A DNA stretch of 64,000 bases, from contig CAJVGC010000589.1 of the NCBI GenBank assembly GCA_910822075.1, positions 7,944,357-8,008,356 on the forward strand, read 5' to 3'. The translations under genes were made by a program, and so were the position numbers. Each line of letters begins with the position of its first letter. Within the stretch, counting starts at the first letter, position 1. Origin of the DNA: Senecio squalidus. Its lineage: Eukaryota > Streptophyta > Magnoliopsida > Asterales > Asteraceae. Below are positions 43,737 through 55,686 of the stretch, one piece after another. Below the pieces are notes generated by a model, which had not been told where the DNA came from, searched no databases, and saw only the letters and a list, made by a program, of their open reading frames with translations.

Positions 43737-46268
43737 ATGGCGCCAAAGAAAAACAAAAGGACCACCAGGAACTCACAAAACCCAAACCCTGATGACACGG
43801 AAGCTATCATAGCTCAGCGAGTAGCAGACGCAATTGCTGCTTATGTAGCTAACCACGCAAGCACCAATGGTGGGGCGGGAACCAGCAATACAGCTGGAGG
43901 AGACGAGAACGCCCACCGTGGATGTTCTTACAAGGAATTCATGAACTGCAAACCCCAGTACTTCAATGGTACAGAGGGAGCTGTCGGACTTCTCCGATGG
44001 TTTGAGAAGCTAGAATCCGTATTCCGCATTTGTAACTGCAATGAAGCCAATAAGGTCAAGTATGCTACTTGCACCCTCCAAAACAATTCTCTAACATGGT
44101 GGAATGCCTACGCTCAAACTGTAGGGATTGATGCGGCATATTTAGTGCCATGGGAGGACCTGAAGCAAATGATGAAGGAGGAATACTGCCCCAGAAATGA
44201 GATCCAAAAATTAGAATCCGAATTTTGGAATTTGTCAGTGAAGGGAGATGACATAACTGGTTATACCACCCGTTTCCAGGAGCTATCCCTACTGTGCCCA
44301 GGAATGGTTACCCCGGAATACAAAAAGGTTGAAAGGTACATCTGGGGATTACCACCCCAAATTCAGGGAAATGTTACTTCCTCCGAGCCGGCAAACAGCC
44401 AGGGAGCCATCCGCATGGCGCATAGCTTGATGGACCAGTTTGTTCGTCGAGGTTCATCTGAAAAGAAATCATCTGATAACAAACGGAAGTGGGAGGATAC
44501 TTCCGGGAAAAGCTACAATCAACAACCCACCAAGAAGCCTGAAACAACAAAGGCTTACACGGCTGCCCCTGGTAACTATCAGGGAAACAAACCACTTTGC
44601 AACCGATGCAAGCTCCATCATACCGGCCAGTGTACTGTGGTTTGCAAAAACTGTAACAAGACGGGCCACCAAACCAAAGATTGTAGGAAAGCTGCCCCTG
44701 TAGCTAATGTGAAGGTTCCTAACGTCTGCTTTAAATGCGGAGAACCGGGACACTTCAAAAAGGACTGCCCACAACTAGCAAACCAAAACAACAATGGCAG
44801 AGCTCAGGGCAGGGCGTTTGTGATTAGAGCCGGAGAAGAACAACCAGGCCCGAACGTCGTGACGGGTACGGTTCTCCTCAATAATCAATACGCCACTGTT
44901 TTATTTGATACTGGTGCTGATAGGAGCTTTGTATCTACAAAATTTAAAACTTTGATCAATAATGCCCCAACTACCTTAGAAGCTAAGTACACAATAGAAT
45001 TAGCAAACGGGAAATTGGTAACAACAAATAGTATCATTCGAGGTTGTACCTTAACCTTAGCTGACCACCCATTCAATATCGACCTAATACCTATTCAACT
45101 CGGAAGTTTCGACATAGTAATAGGAATGGATTGGCTATCTCTAAATCACGCCGAAATCATATGTAACGAGAAGATTGTCCGTATTCTCCGCACCGACGGG
45201 AAAACTCTCTTGATCAAGGGAGATGGGAGCCGATCAAAGTTAAGCATCATATCCAACTTAAAAACGCTGAAGTACTTACAGAAGGGATGTGACGCCTATT
45301 TGGCTTACATGACGGAGACGGAGACGAAGGAGAAACAACTAAACGACGTACCGATTGTTCGAGAATTTCCCGAAGTCTTCCCAGAAGACTTACCCGGACT
45401 TCCACCTCCAAGACAAGTCCAATTTCACATCGACTTAGTGCCAGGAGCCGCACCAGTGGCTCGAGCACCATATCGACTCGCTCCATCGGAAATGGAAGAA
45501 CTATCCAACCAACTCCAAGAGTTACTAGATCGAGGATTCATTCGTCCAAGTTCCTCACCCTGGGGAGCACCAGTTCTTTTTGTCAAAAAGAAGGATGGAT
45601 CCTTCAGGATGTGTATCGACTATAGAGAACTGAACAAGCTAACCGTGAAGAATCGTTATCCACTTCCAAGGATTGATGATCTTTTCGATCAGCTTCAAGG
45701 ATCAAGTATCTACTCTAAAATTGACCTACGGTCAGGTTATCACCAACTTAGAGTACGAGAAGAAGATGTTCAGAAAACCGCATTTAGAACTCGTTATGGT
45801 CACTTCGAATTCCAGGTTATGCCTTTCGGTTTGACCAACGCACGAGCGGTATTCATGGATCTTATGAATCGGGTGTGTAAACCGTACCTGGATAAGTTTG
45901 TGATCGTATTCATTGACGACATCTTGATATATTCGAAAAATAAGAAAGAACATGAAGAACATTTGAGATTAATCCTCGAATTACTGAAAAAGGAGGAATT
46001 GTACGCAAAATTCTCTAAGTGTGAATTTTGGATCGAGAAGGTTCAATTCCTTGGCCACGTTATCGACAGTCAAGGCATCCACGTAGACCCAGCAAAAATT
46101 GAATCCATTAAGGATTGGGCTATCCCTAGAACCGCAACGGAAATACGCCAATTCTTAGGTCTTGCCGGTTATTACCGACGCTTCATTGAAAATTTCTCCA
46201 AGATAGCTAAAGCCTTGACGAAGTTGACGCAGAAAACTGAGAAGTTCGTTTGGGGTGAAGAACAATAG
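43737..46268 (+). pseudogene. Tekay-1 gag-protease-RT (ends at an in-frame TAG)
   Basis: An 843-codon frame. Capsid-type gag: SLTWWNAYAQ near residue 120, EYCPRNEIQKLESEFWNL near 150. Two CCHC knuckles: CKNCNKTGHQTKDC (303-316) and CFKCGEPGHFKKDC (331-344). Protease DTGA at residues 391-394 and IGMDWL downstream. RT with KDGSFRMCIDYRELNKLT, PFGLTNA and catalytic FIDD (727-728 the Asp pair, nt 45,909-45,920), then the FLGLAGYYRRFIENFSKIA thumb segment. The residue after PFGLTNA is Arg where Pro is expected. The frame stops at TAG 46,266-46,268, where the related element keeps reading, so RT is separated from RNase H. Apart from this the N-terminal half is intact. Confidence 0.93.
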
Positions 46269-47552
46269 TCGGCATTCCAAATATTGAAGCATAAGCTTTG
46301 TTGTGCACCGATTCTATCATTTCCCGAGGGAACAGAGGATTTCGTGGTATATTGCGACGCATCACACAAAGGATTAGGTTGTGTGTTAATGCAAAGGGAA
46401 AAGGTTATCGCCTACGCCTCACGACAGCTCAAAACTCATGAAGAAAACTACATAACACATGACTTAGAGTTAGGAGATGTAGTGTTCGCACTCAAGATCT
46501 GGAGACACTATTTATACGGCACTAAGTGTACAGTGTTCACAGATCACAAGAGTCTGCAACACATTCTTGATCAAAAAGAATTGAACATGAGGCAGCGTCG
46601 TTGGATCGAACTACTTAGTGATTACGATTGTGAAATCCGTTACCATCCTGGAAAAGCCAACGTAGTGGCAGACGCTCTAAGCCGAATGGAGCGAGCTAAA
46701 CCATTACGAGTTCGAGCTTTGGTTATGACGATTCAATCGAATCTACCCACACAAATCCGCGATGCTCAAATCGAAGCCCTTAAAGACAAAAACATAAAGA
46801 ACGAAAACCTGCGAGGTATGGACAAATCATTCAAAACCAAAAGCAATGGAACCAAATGTTTTGAGGACAGAAGTTGGTTACCCCGCTTTGGAGGATTAAG
46901 AGAGTTAATCATGAAAGAATCACACAACTCCAAGTACTCCATACATCCCAGATCGGACAAAATGTACCAAGACCTCAAGATGTTGTACTGGTGGCCAAGT
47001 ATGAAATCGGAGATCGCTAATTTTGTGGGCAAATGTTTAACATGCTCAAAAGTAAAGATTGAATACCAAAAACCTTCTGGATTATTGATACAACCCGAGA
47101 TACCTCAATGGAAATGGGAAGGAATAGCAATGGACTTCATCACAAAGCTACCCAAAACCCCGCACGGTTACGACACTATATGGGTAATAGTTGATCGTCT
47201 AACAAAGTCCGCACATTTTCTACCCATCAAAGAGACAGACAAAATGGAAAAATTAACACGATTATACCTTAAAGAAGTCGTCTCTAGGCATGGGGTTCCT
47301 GTTTCAATCATATCTGATAGAGATAGTCGTTTCACATCTAGATTTTGGCAATCATTGCAAAAGGCTCTAGGAACGCGTCTGGATATGAGCACTGCATATC
47401 ACCCACAAAATGACGGCCAAAGTGAAAGAACAATCCAAACATTGGAGGATATGTTAAGAGCATGTGTCATCGATTTTGGAAAGCGATGGGATTTTAGCAG
47501 AATTCTCCTACAACAACAGTTATCACACCAGCATCAAGGCTGCACCATTTGA
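46269..47552 (+). pseudogene. Tekay-1 RNase H and integrase core (downstream of TAG, frameshifted end)
   Basis: Same frame as gag-RT. RNase H: VVYCDASHKGLGCVL and YASRQLKTHEENY, FTDHKSLQHIL. Integrase zinc domain: HNSKYSIHPRSDKMYQDL then CLTCSKVK (about 46,920-47,060). Catalytic triad: Asp in MDFITKLP, Asp in ISDRDSRFTS, Glu in DGQSERTIQTLEDM (about 47,413-47,450). A deletion near 47,490 shifts the frame, producing an aberrant end at 47,552 where the related element encodes LVEFSYNNSYH. Confidence 0.93.
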
Positions 47553-48186
47553 GGCACTTCACGGACGAAAGTGCCGATAACCCGTATTTTGGATCAAAGT
47601 TGGGGATAGCCAACTTATTGGTCCAGATCTTCTTCACGAGACCACAGAAAAGATCGTGAAAATTCAGGAGAGACTCCGAACGGCGCGCAGCCGACAGAAG
47701 AGTTACGCAGACCGAAGGCGTAAGCCACTAGAATTCCAAGTTGGAGACAAGGTGATGCTCAAAGTCTCACCATGGAAAGGCACCATTCGCTTCGGAAAGC
47801 GAGGAAAACTAAACCCCCGATACATCGGACCCTTCAAAATTCTGGAAAGAATTGGACCGGTAGCTTACCGACTCGACTTACCACAAGTACTAGACGGAGT
47901 ACATAACACTTTCCACGTCAGTAATCTGAAGAAGTGCTTGTCGGATGAAACTCTAATAATCCCACAAGAGGAACTTCAGATTGACACCAAACTAAACTTC
48001 ATCGAACAACCCATCGAAATCATGGATCGTGAGATCAAACAACGTCGACAGAGTCGAATACCTATCGTACAGGTTCGATGGAACTCCCGCCGAGGACCTG
48101 AATTCACTTGGGAACGAGAGGACCAGATGAAACTCAAGTACCCTCATATCTTCTCAGACACCCAACCTCCAGAACAAACCAACTAA
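47553..48186 (+). pseudogene. Tekay-1 integrase C-terminus and chromodomain
   Basis: Continues in frame 1 relative to the shifted break, with one more stop (TAA 47,578-47,580 after GRKCR). Open from 47,656: GDKVMLKVSPWKG integrase C-terminal barrel, GPVAYRLDLPQ, VHNTFHVSNLKKCL, then a chromodomain-like end IVQVRWNSRRGPEFTWERED. The chromodomain places the element in the chromoviruses (Tekay-type) and by family knowledge targets insertion to marked chromatin. Stop at 48,184-48,186. Confidence 0.92.
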
Positions 48187-48210
48187 ATTTCGGGACGAAA
48201 TTTCCATAAC

Positions 48211-48220
48211 AAGGGGAGAC
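48211..48220 (+). other. Polypurine tract of Tekay-1
   Basis: AAGGGGAGAC directly before the 3' LTR start TGTGACAACC. Primes plus-strand DNA synthesis. Confidence 0.92.
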
Positions 48221-50989
48221 TGTGACAACCCGCGAAAATCCAGGTTCACACCGACTAAATTCTTTTAACACCATTACTCAACTTGTATATGTTTTGATTT
48301 ATTTACGACCGGTAGGTCAACCTATACATAAATGATACTGGTTAACCACGTCAAAAACATATACGGATACCGGGATTAGGTATACGGGATCAAATATTCA
48401 CATAAAATAAACATTTTTACAACAATAATTCTAGTCCAATATTTCATGCATAAAATCATGATTTATGCATCAACTTTGCATGTATGGAACTTTGCATGCA
48501 TATATATATATATATATCAAATACACAACTTACACAAAACACCCTAAGCATACAAGGACTTCACTTAGGACCCTAGAGTTTGCAAAAATGACAATTTAAA
48601 TAATCACCTACAAGTTGTTTGTTTCTTGCTTGACTAGTTAAATGAGTTGGTGGTGTCACATGGGTTTAGTCACTTACACACTTGACCATTTCACTATTGA
48701 ACTCAATAGACCATACCTCCCATGTGCTAGCACTCATGACTCCACTCTCTCCTTTGGCTATAAATACTAGACCCCTTCCATCCATTTCACTTGCTCATTC
48801 ACCAACAAGTGAAAAACTCTTCTCCCTCCCTCCTTGCTCTTTAAATTTTGGCCAAGAGAAGAACCAAGAAGAAATCACCAACACACATTCCATACATCAA
48901 AAACCTAGTTCTAAGATTTGATCATAAGGAAGAAACATCAAGTCTTGCATTCATATACTCTTAGGTATGTCCTAAAAACTCTCTTCATGCAACATATTTA
49001 CATACTCATTTGTCATAAAACTTATGCATTTCATACAACAACTTAGCATAAACAAAGAAAAGTTAAGTTATTTTGTTAACCGGAAACTAACACCGACTTG
49101 TAGACACTTTTTAACCATCTTAACCAAATGTTTTGGATAAACCATTTTAAACAAAATATACTTCTATGTTTTATGAAGATTTAGACATAAAAATCATAAT
49201 TTTTGGATATGTTTAAGTATTTTAAAAGTATTTTACGCAACAACATACGTTTCAGCTACATAAACTGTCTACACGGACTGTTTTTGGGAAATCTGGGAAA
49301 ACGAACACTAAAACATAATAGGAGACCTCAACTATGTTAAATTTAACTCAAAAACGAACGTTTCAATATAAGATTCGTTAAAAACGGATAAATATCGAGC
49401 AAGATATACCATTTTGAAGTTTGACCTAATTCCTTGACCCCCAAACTGCATACCAGCGGACCTTTTATTAAAACTGGGAAAAATGGTTTTGAATTATGAC
49501 ATGAGACCTGTGGCATTTGAAAGATAAATCAAATGTCTACATTTCCATAAAAAGAACACTAAAAACGGATAAACGACCAAGGAGTTATGATATTTTCAAG
49601 TTAGCATGTACTTTGAGAAAACCTTAAAACCTACTGTTATTATTTCTGTTATAAATATCAGTAGACTTTCAATCTGGTTTCAAGGCCTAAACCATTTGAA
49701 AGGTACTTCAAACGTGGTCGTTTCTATATAAGATTCATTAAAATCGGATAAGAAACGGGCGAGATATGCAACTTTAAAGTTGGGTAAAACTTAAAGATAC
49801 TTGCTGAGTTTTTTATAAACTTTTATAAAAACTAACTTTTAAAACCAACTCGATAATAATAGCGATAACACAATACTAGGGAGCTTTGTATGCAATGATT
49901 CCATCTCGATATTTCGTAGTGCCGAGCTTGTTGGATTTACGATTTAAAGTGTCCTAGCTCCGCATGCGATTATAGAATGGTCTTGTATATAATGGCCCGA
50001 ACGGTGTTAGTTTATTATTATTAAACCCGAACCTTAACCCTACCTTATTCATACATATACATACTTTTTTCATGTGCATTGGACTAGAATATAAAAACCT
50101 AAATTCCAAAACTTAATAGGTCAAAGTTAGACCTACCTGATTCTCGAATTTGAGACTCCTACGTGTTGGCTTACACACACTGCCTCATTACTTTTAGCTG
50201 GCTTGCTAAGGTGAGTTCATAGCCCCGCTTTTTACTTGTTTTATACTTGGGGTGAGATACATGCTCTTTTACTTATGGACACAAGTACTTAAAACCTTTA
50301 CTAGTTGCCTAAGTTACCACTAAGCCAAAGGAAATTCCCCTATCATGAATCGTTAGTTAAGGACTTAAGCGCGATTGTATTGGATAGATCTATTAGGGTT
50401 TGACAACCCTCACCCAACGGCTAGACGATGTAACCCACGTCTACCACAACTAACTCGTGGACTCGAGTAGGGTGCTTTACTTTTGAAACTATATATGTTA
50501 TTTGGCTATAACATAGGAACACTTATGGGGTAAGGAACTTTGTTACGCTTCGATGTCATGAGCTTAGGTGCAACTGTAAGACTTTACTTAAACGGAAATC
50601 TTGTGGTCCACTTTATTACTAAACTAAACCTATGAATTCACCAACTTTATGTTGACTTTAGCATGTATGTCTCAGGTGCTTAGTCGAAAGGGATTTCGAC
50701 GGAGGGATTTTGGGATATGACAGAGTCGCATATTTCAAACTCACGCATTTTGGGAGATTTCCCTTGCATTACTTATTTTCTTTTAAGTTATGTAATGTAA
50801 ATCTTTGTTTTGTGAACTCTGGTAACATTTTCCCTTAATCATGTAAAACTCTGATTTTCAATATCAATTAATGTATGTTTTTCTTTAAAACGACTCATAT
50901 AGAGGTCGTTCGCCTATATATCATTGCTATCTGGGACCCATGAAGTCAACACCTCGAGTCTCGAGAACACGAGATTTGGGGGTGTGACA
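48221..50989 (+). mobile_element. 3' LTR of Tekay-1
   Basis: A 2,769-bp LTR, nearly identical to 39,350-42,113; the length difference of 5 is accounted for by the 6-bp and 1-bp indels. TATA box at 48,759-48,766. It is followed by the right target duplication TTTAG (50,990-50,994) and then by the continuation of the Copia-B coiled-coil frame. Confidence 0.96.
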
Positions 50990-53565
50990 TTTAGTAAATT
51001 AATTTGTTTTTGCAAAAGATCAATGGTTTGTTCTTTATCTTTTAACGCCTTTTGATAAAACATTACTTTTCGATCAAATTGTGTTTTCGGGACGTGAGCA
51101 TTCGAGGACGTTGGCACATTTGAAATGGACTTGACATGTTCTTGTAGAATGCATACCCTTGTCCACAATTTCCCATACTCCAATTTTTCGTTTGCAAGCA
51201 ATTTCACATTTGTGTTTGCTTTTCTCTTAAGTTGAAAATTTTTCAATTCAATCGTTTCAAAATGAGTTTCGTATTTTTCCATAAAAATTGTTCTTTCCAA
51301 TTCATTTGAAATTGTTATGTCAAAAATATAAGCTGGCAACTCTTCTAAATGTTGTTCGAGAATCAACGTTGGTGTATAATATAACACTTTTGAAAGTTGT
51401 AAACTCACATTTTGTTTATTGGAAAACGTAGGAATCGCATTTGTGGATTTCAAATCATTTGTTGAGGTTTGTATGTGTTAGGAGAATCTTGTTCAAAATA
51501 TTTATTATTTGTTCCATAATACTCAAAACTTGTTTGACATTTGTTCCCCCGTTTTCTCTCTGCATCCTCACAAGAATTTTCTTCCGAAATTTCTTCCTTT
51601 GAAGCATTAGTAAAAACTAACCTATCAATGTTTGCTCCTAATTTGATGAAATCAAAATTGTAGAGAGAGAAACACTTTGATATAGCTCGTTTAAGCAATT
51701 TCAGATTTTCAACAAATATGTTTTCATCAAAACCAAGACCATCTTTTTTATGTAAAAGTTTAATTGTTTGGGTCATGTTTAAATGAATCATTTGGCCCGT
51801 TTGTCCTCGTTTGACAAATTCCAATTCTAAATCTTTCAATTTTGAACATAATTCGAAATTTTCTTTGGAAATACGTTCAACTTCACTTTGGTGGAAGCTA
51901 CTATCATTTATCAATTGTTGACATTTGAGAGTCGCTTCACACACACTTTCATTCATATTTTTCTCATTCATCTTTTGACTCAAAACTTCGTCCTCAAGTT
52001 GTTTAATGTGACTTTTCGAGCTTGAAAATTCAGAAACGTATTTTTGATTCTTTTCAATAAGTTTAGAATTTTTAGTTTCAAGATCTTTAATTGTTTCACG
52101 TTTAGCACGAAGTTTTGACTCAATAAGTCTCATTTGAAAAATCCAAGTTTCCATCCTAACCGAATCATAGACATATTGATATACCTCATCTTCGTCAGAT
52201 TCCTCGAAGTCAGCATCAGCCATCAACGACATGTGAGCGAAATGGGCACTTTCTTGTTCCTCATTGTCGGAATCGCTCATCCAGTGTGCATCCTCAGTAA
52301 GGAAAGCTTTCCCTTTTTCTCCTCCAGATTCTCTTTTCTTCTCAAACAACATCTTCTTTCTGTAATATTCCGAATTCTTTAACACTTTCATCTTACAATA
52401 TCTAGCAAAATGCCCCGGCTTCATACACTTGAAACAAATTACCGTACACTTATCCTTTGTTTTATCTTTGTTCGACTCATCTTGAGTGATTTGAGTGGTT
52501 AATTGTTGAACTTAATTGTGTGGAGCTCGAGTGTGATTGTATGAAGAACGACCCCGATAATTATTGTTGTTCTGAGATCTTTGAGATGATTGAAACCGTT
52601 GACCATTAGACCTTCCAAATTTTCGCTTTTGAACCATGTTCGAAAGTAAAGCAATCATTTGAGAAAATTCTTCCTCAGAGTCTTCATCATAATTTACGGT
52701 TTGATTTCCTTCCATTTCTTCATCTGGGAAAGATACAAAGTATTTGGAAGATGGTTTAATTTTGTGAAGAAACGCCTTTGATTGGGACGGTTTCTCACTC
52801 TTTGAGGATTTCTTCGATATTTCAATAATCTTGTTCAATACGAGTGCTAATGGATCATCTTCCTTCTTTGACTCAGTCTTCATTTCTTCCGTAAGTTCCA
52901 TAACCTTTTCTTCATTTTGCATAAGACATTCAAACACTTCATGAACTGGCGTTGTTTGAATGTTGATGTTTTGCTTCAGATTAGATGCGAAACGTTTCCA
53001 AACTGGTTTTAGCGTATTCATGAAATTCACATTTGCTTCAGGATGAGTCTTTACAAATCCATTTTCCTCAATTCGTTAAGTAACCCACATAAGCGATTCT
53101 AGGTTTGTTCAAGCATTTCACCATCTTGTGCTTTAAATTCTTCAAACTTATACATCGCTCCAATAATCTTAATACTTTGAAACGCTTTACTTCCTTGAAG
53201 TTGTTTGGTTAACTCATCGAACATCTCCTTTGCGGTCTTATGACTATCAATATTCATGAAGATGTCATTTGGAGTGGCATTCATGATGTGTGATCTTGCT
53301 AGACGATTTGCATTGTGATAATTCTTTTCATCATTCGCCATTTGATTAAATAGATTCGGGTTGTACTATCACTTTCCGTTCCATCTTCATTAATTATCTT
53401 CACCATTATCTTCACTTGACCATTCTTGATAAATTCTAACATTTTTTCACCCAATTTTTGTCGTTCGATGAAGTCCAAAAACCTTGCTCTCCATTGTTCA
53501 TAACCACCACGAAAAAGAACTGGAGGTCAAGTGTCAGATCCAATTGACATTTGATCTCTTGACGC
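50990..53565 (-). pseudogene. Copia-B gag and coiled coil, unit 3 (right of Tekay-1)
   Basis: The best preserved copy. Nucleocapsid plus coiled coil is one open frame, 52,424-51,450 (324 codons), with CCHC knuckle CFKCMKPGHFARYC just upstream of it near 52,440-52,400. The next coiled-coil frame, 51,453 down to about 50,995, would continue into 39,349 without Tekay-1. Capsid segments are 53,341-53,099 and 53,030-52,512. The N-terminal piece (YEQWRARFLDF near 53,500) reaches 53,565, where Tekay-2 begins; the gag start and 5' LTR must lie beyond Tekay-2, outside the window. GACGC at 53,561-53,565 is the candidate target duplication of Tekay-2. Confidence 0.88.
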
Positions 53566-54035
53566 TGTGACGTCCCGTCAATTTGAGGTACTTGATTTAC
53601 CGTCATTATTTATATTTTATTCGCAATTGATTTCGACCCTTGTACTTCGCTTGGTTTTGCTCACGATTTACTGTTATTAAGTATCGGGTTTTCTGTATTT
53701 GCAAATTCGTCCCCGAGATGTAATAATTTTATTTTATCTAAGTGCCAATTAGTTAGTATCCTCACAATTATAAGTTAGAAGGTTTATGCCCAATTTTTCG
53801 GATATCGTATCCTTTGTACTCGAAATATCGTGCTTTTGCTCTTGTTTACTCCTTTACCAAAATCGTGCGAATCTCGAAATCGAAAGTGAAAATATAATAT
53901 TAAATGAACCTAATATAAAGTAAATCAAAGTATGAACTTTCCTAAGTTCATCACAAAAAGAATCGGGAACTTTCGGCGAACGAAACTACTTAACGATCGC
54001 GTAAACGAAAAGCAGAAAAGTCTGGATTTTGGTCC

Positions 54036-54048
54036 AGTGCGCAGCACT
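54036..54048. repeat. GC palindrome AGTGC-GCA-GCACT in Tekay-2 LTR
   Basis: Five-bp arms, enclosed in a wider GTCCAG...CTGGAC pair (54,032-54,037 and 54,055-54,060). Also present at 33,231 (unit 1), in unit 2 and in the 3' LTR. Confidence 0.85.
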
Positions 54049-55088
54049 AACTTGCTGGACAGATTTTTTTGTTGTTTTGTGTGAGTCATTTTTGCATGGC
54101 TTGTGAGTGGGCACTTTGTCGAAAACGTGCACAGGTCTGAAATGGGGGAGAGAAGTCTCCCTAGAGGCCATAACCCACCTCACAAACTCATTTGATCATT
54201 TCCCTTTCACCTACAAACCCATTTTCTCTCTCACTTTCTTCCTTCATCCATGCAAACTTCTCTCATTTTCTCCCTAAACAAAACTCATTTCCAGAAGTTT
54301 GAAGCTAGAAAACACCACATTTAAAGAGGGTTTCAAGATACAAAGTCATCTCTAACAACTTCCTTTTGGTTCCTTTGGTTTTTGGTAAGGTTTCTTTAAC
54401 CATTTCTTCATTTTTCTTCCATTTCTCTTCCATTTTTCTCTTCTTTTGTTAGAGATTCTAACACCATCTATTTTCTTTTGCATTCCAAGTTATTTTCTAC
54501 CATATTACTTTTCATTTGGGAAGATCCATCTAACTTTTCTCGAAGAGAAACCCCTTTGATCTTGGTAAGTAATCTTTTGACCGAAATCTCTCCAAAACGT
54601 TAATTTTTCTCTTTGCATGCAAGGATCTAGACTAATGATGGTTTTATTTTGTGTTTTGGAGCTGTGATTTTCCTATCATCTCACCACCAAAAAGTTACTT
54701 TCGGGTTTATCTTCTCAAGCTTAAGATTATTGCGGTTGTATTTAAGTAAAATCGACATTTTCCCATATTCATCTTTTTATGTATTCCGTTATTATTTTCC
54801 TTGTATATTTCGGTTATTAGCCTTGAAAATGGTTAGGAAGAATATATTAGACCAACACTTGTGAATATTTTGGTTATGGACAAAGATTTGGTTAAAAATG
54901 TGTTTATTACCGAAATTAACATATTGTATGTATTAGTAGAAAAAGGATATATTTATATATGTATAACACATGGTAAAAGTATTTGGAGCAGAATATAACT
55001 TATTAACAGTTTGTATTTTAACTGAAAAGTCTTTAAATAATCGGATTTCGACAAAACGTTAAAATTCATAAATCTGGAAATGCACCTA

Positions 55089-55120
55089 GTGCGCTGCACC
55101 CCATGTCCAGTGCGACGCAC
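55089..55120. repeat. Paired GC palindromes in Tekay-2 LTR
   Basis: GTGC-GCT-GCAC at 55,089-55,099 and GTGC-GAC-GCAC at 55,110-55,120, in AT-rich surroundings. The fragment at 24,363-24,402 has the same pair with TGC-GAC-GCA. Confidence 0.85.
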
Positions 55121-55566
55121 CGGGCTGTTTTCCGTCAAAATTCAGCACGTTGTTGCTTTTGTTGTTTAAACCGTCTTGACGTTTGTTCCCGTGAATTGTT
55201 GTTTCAAAGCCACTGATTTTATGATAAACTTATTTCAAGCTATAAACACTTGTATAAATAAACTAAAAGTAACATATTATGATAAAATACCGTCTTTGGA
55301 CTCAAAGACGCCAACGAAATCAAAAAGGACAAATACTTATTTAAAACAGACATATTACCTACATTTGATAAATAAACACTTGTTACAAATAACGATCGTA
55401 ATCCCAAGCCGTCAAATATTATTTTTGCGATAAACTTTGATTAAAAAAACATTTATATAAAGACATCTTACACTATATTTTGATAAGTAAAGTCTTTTAA
55501 ACCTTCAAAGCGTCAAAGTGAGATTTTTACGTCAACTTCAATTATCCATGTTTTTAACTTTGCAAA

Positions 55567-55686
55567 ATCAACATCTTTGACATTTGACTTTCATAAGTCA
55601 ACATCCATGACAATTGACTTTTATAAGTCAACAATGTTGACATTTGACTTTTCTAAGTCAACTTCTTTAACATTTGACTTTTACAA
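55567..55686. repeat. 30-bp tandem repeat with W-box-like motifs, four copies
   Basis: Four units at 55,567, 55,597, 55,627 and 55,657, each exactly 30 bp. Each has TCAAC near its start, and TTGAC or a variant and ATTTGACTTT or a variant further on. The TTGACT core matches the W-box bound by WRKY factors. The same array is in the 3' LTR at about 63,740-63,860. Confidence 0.88.
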
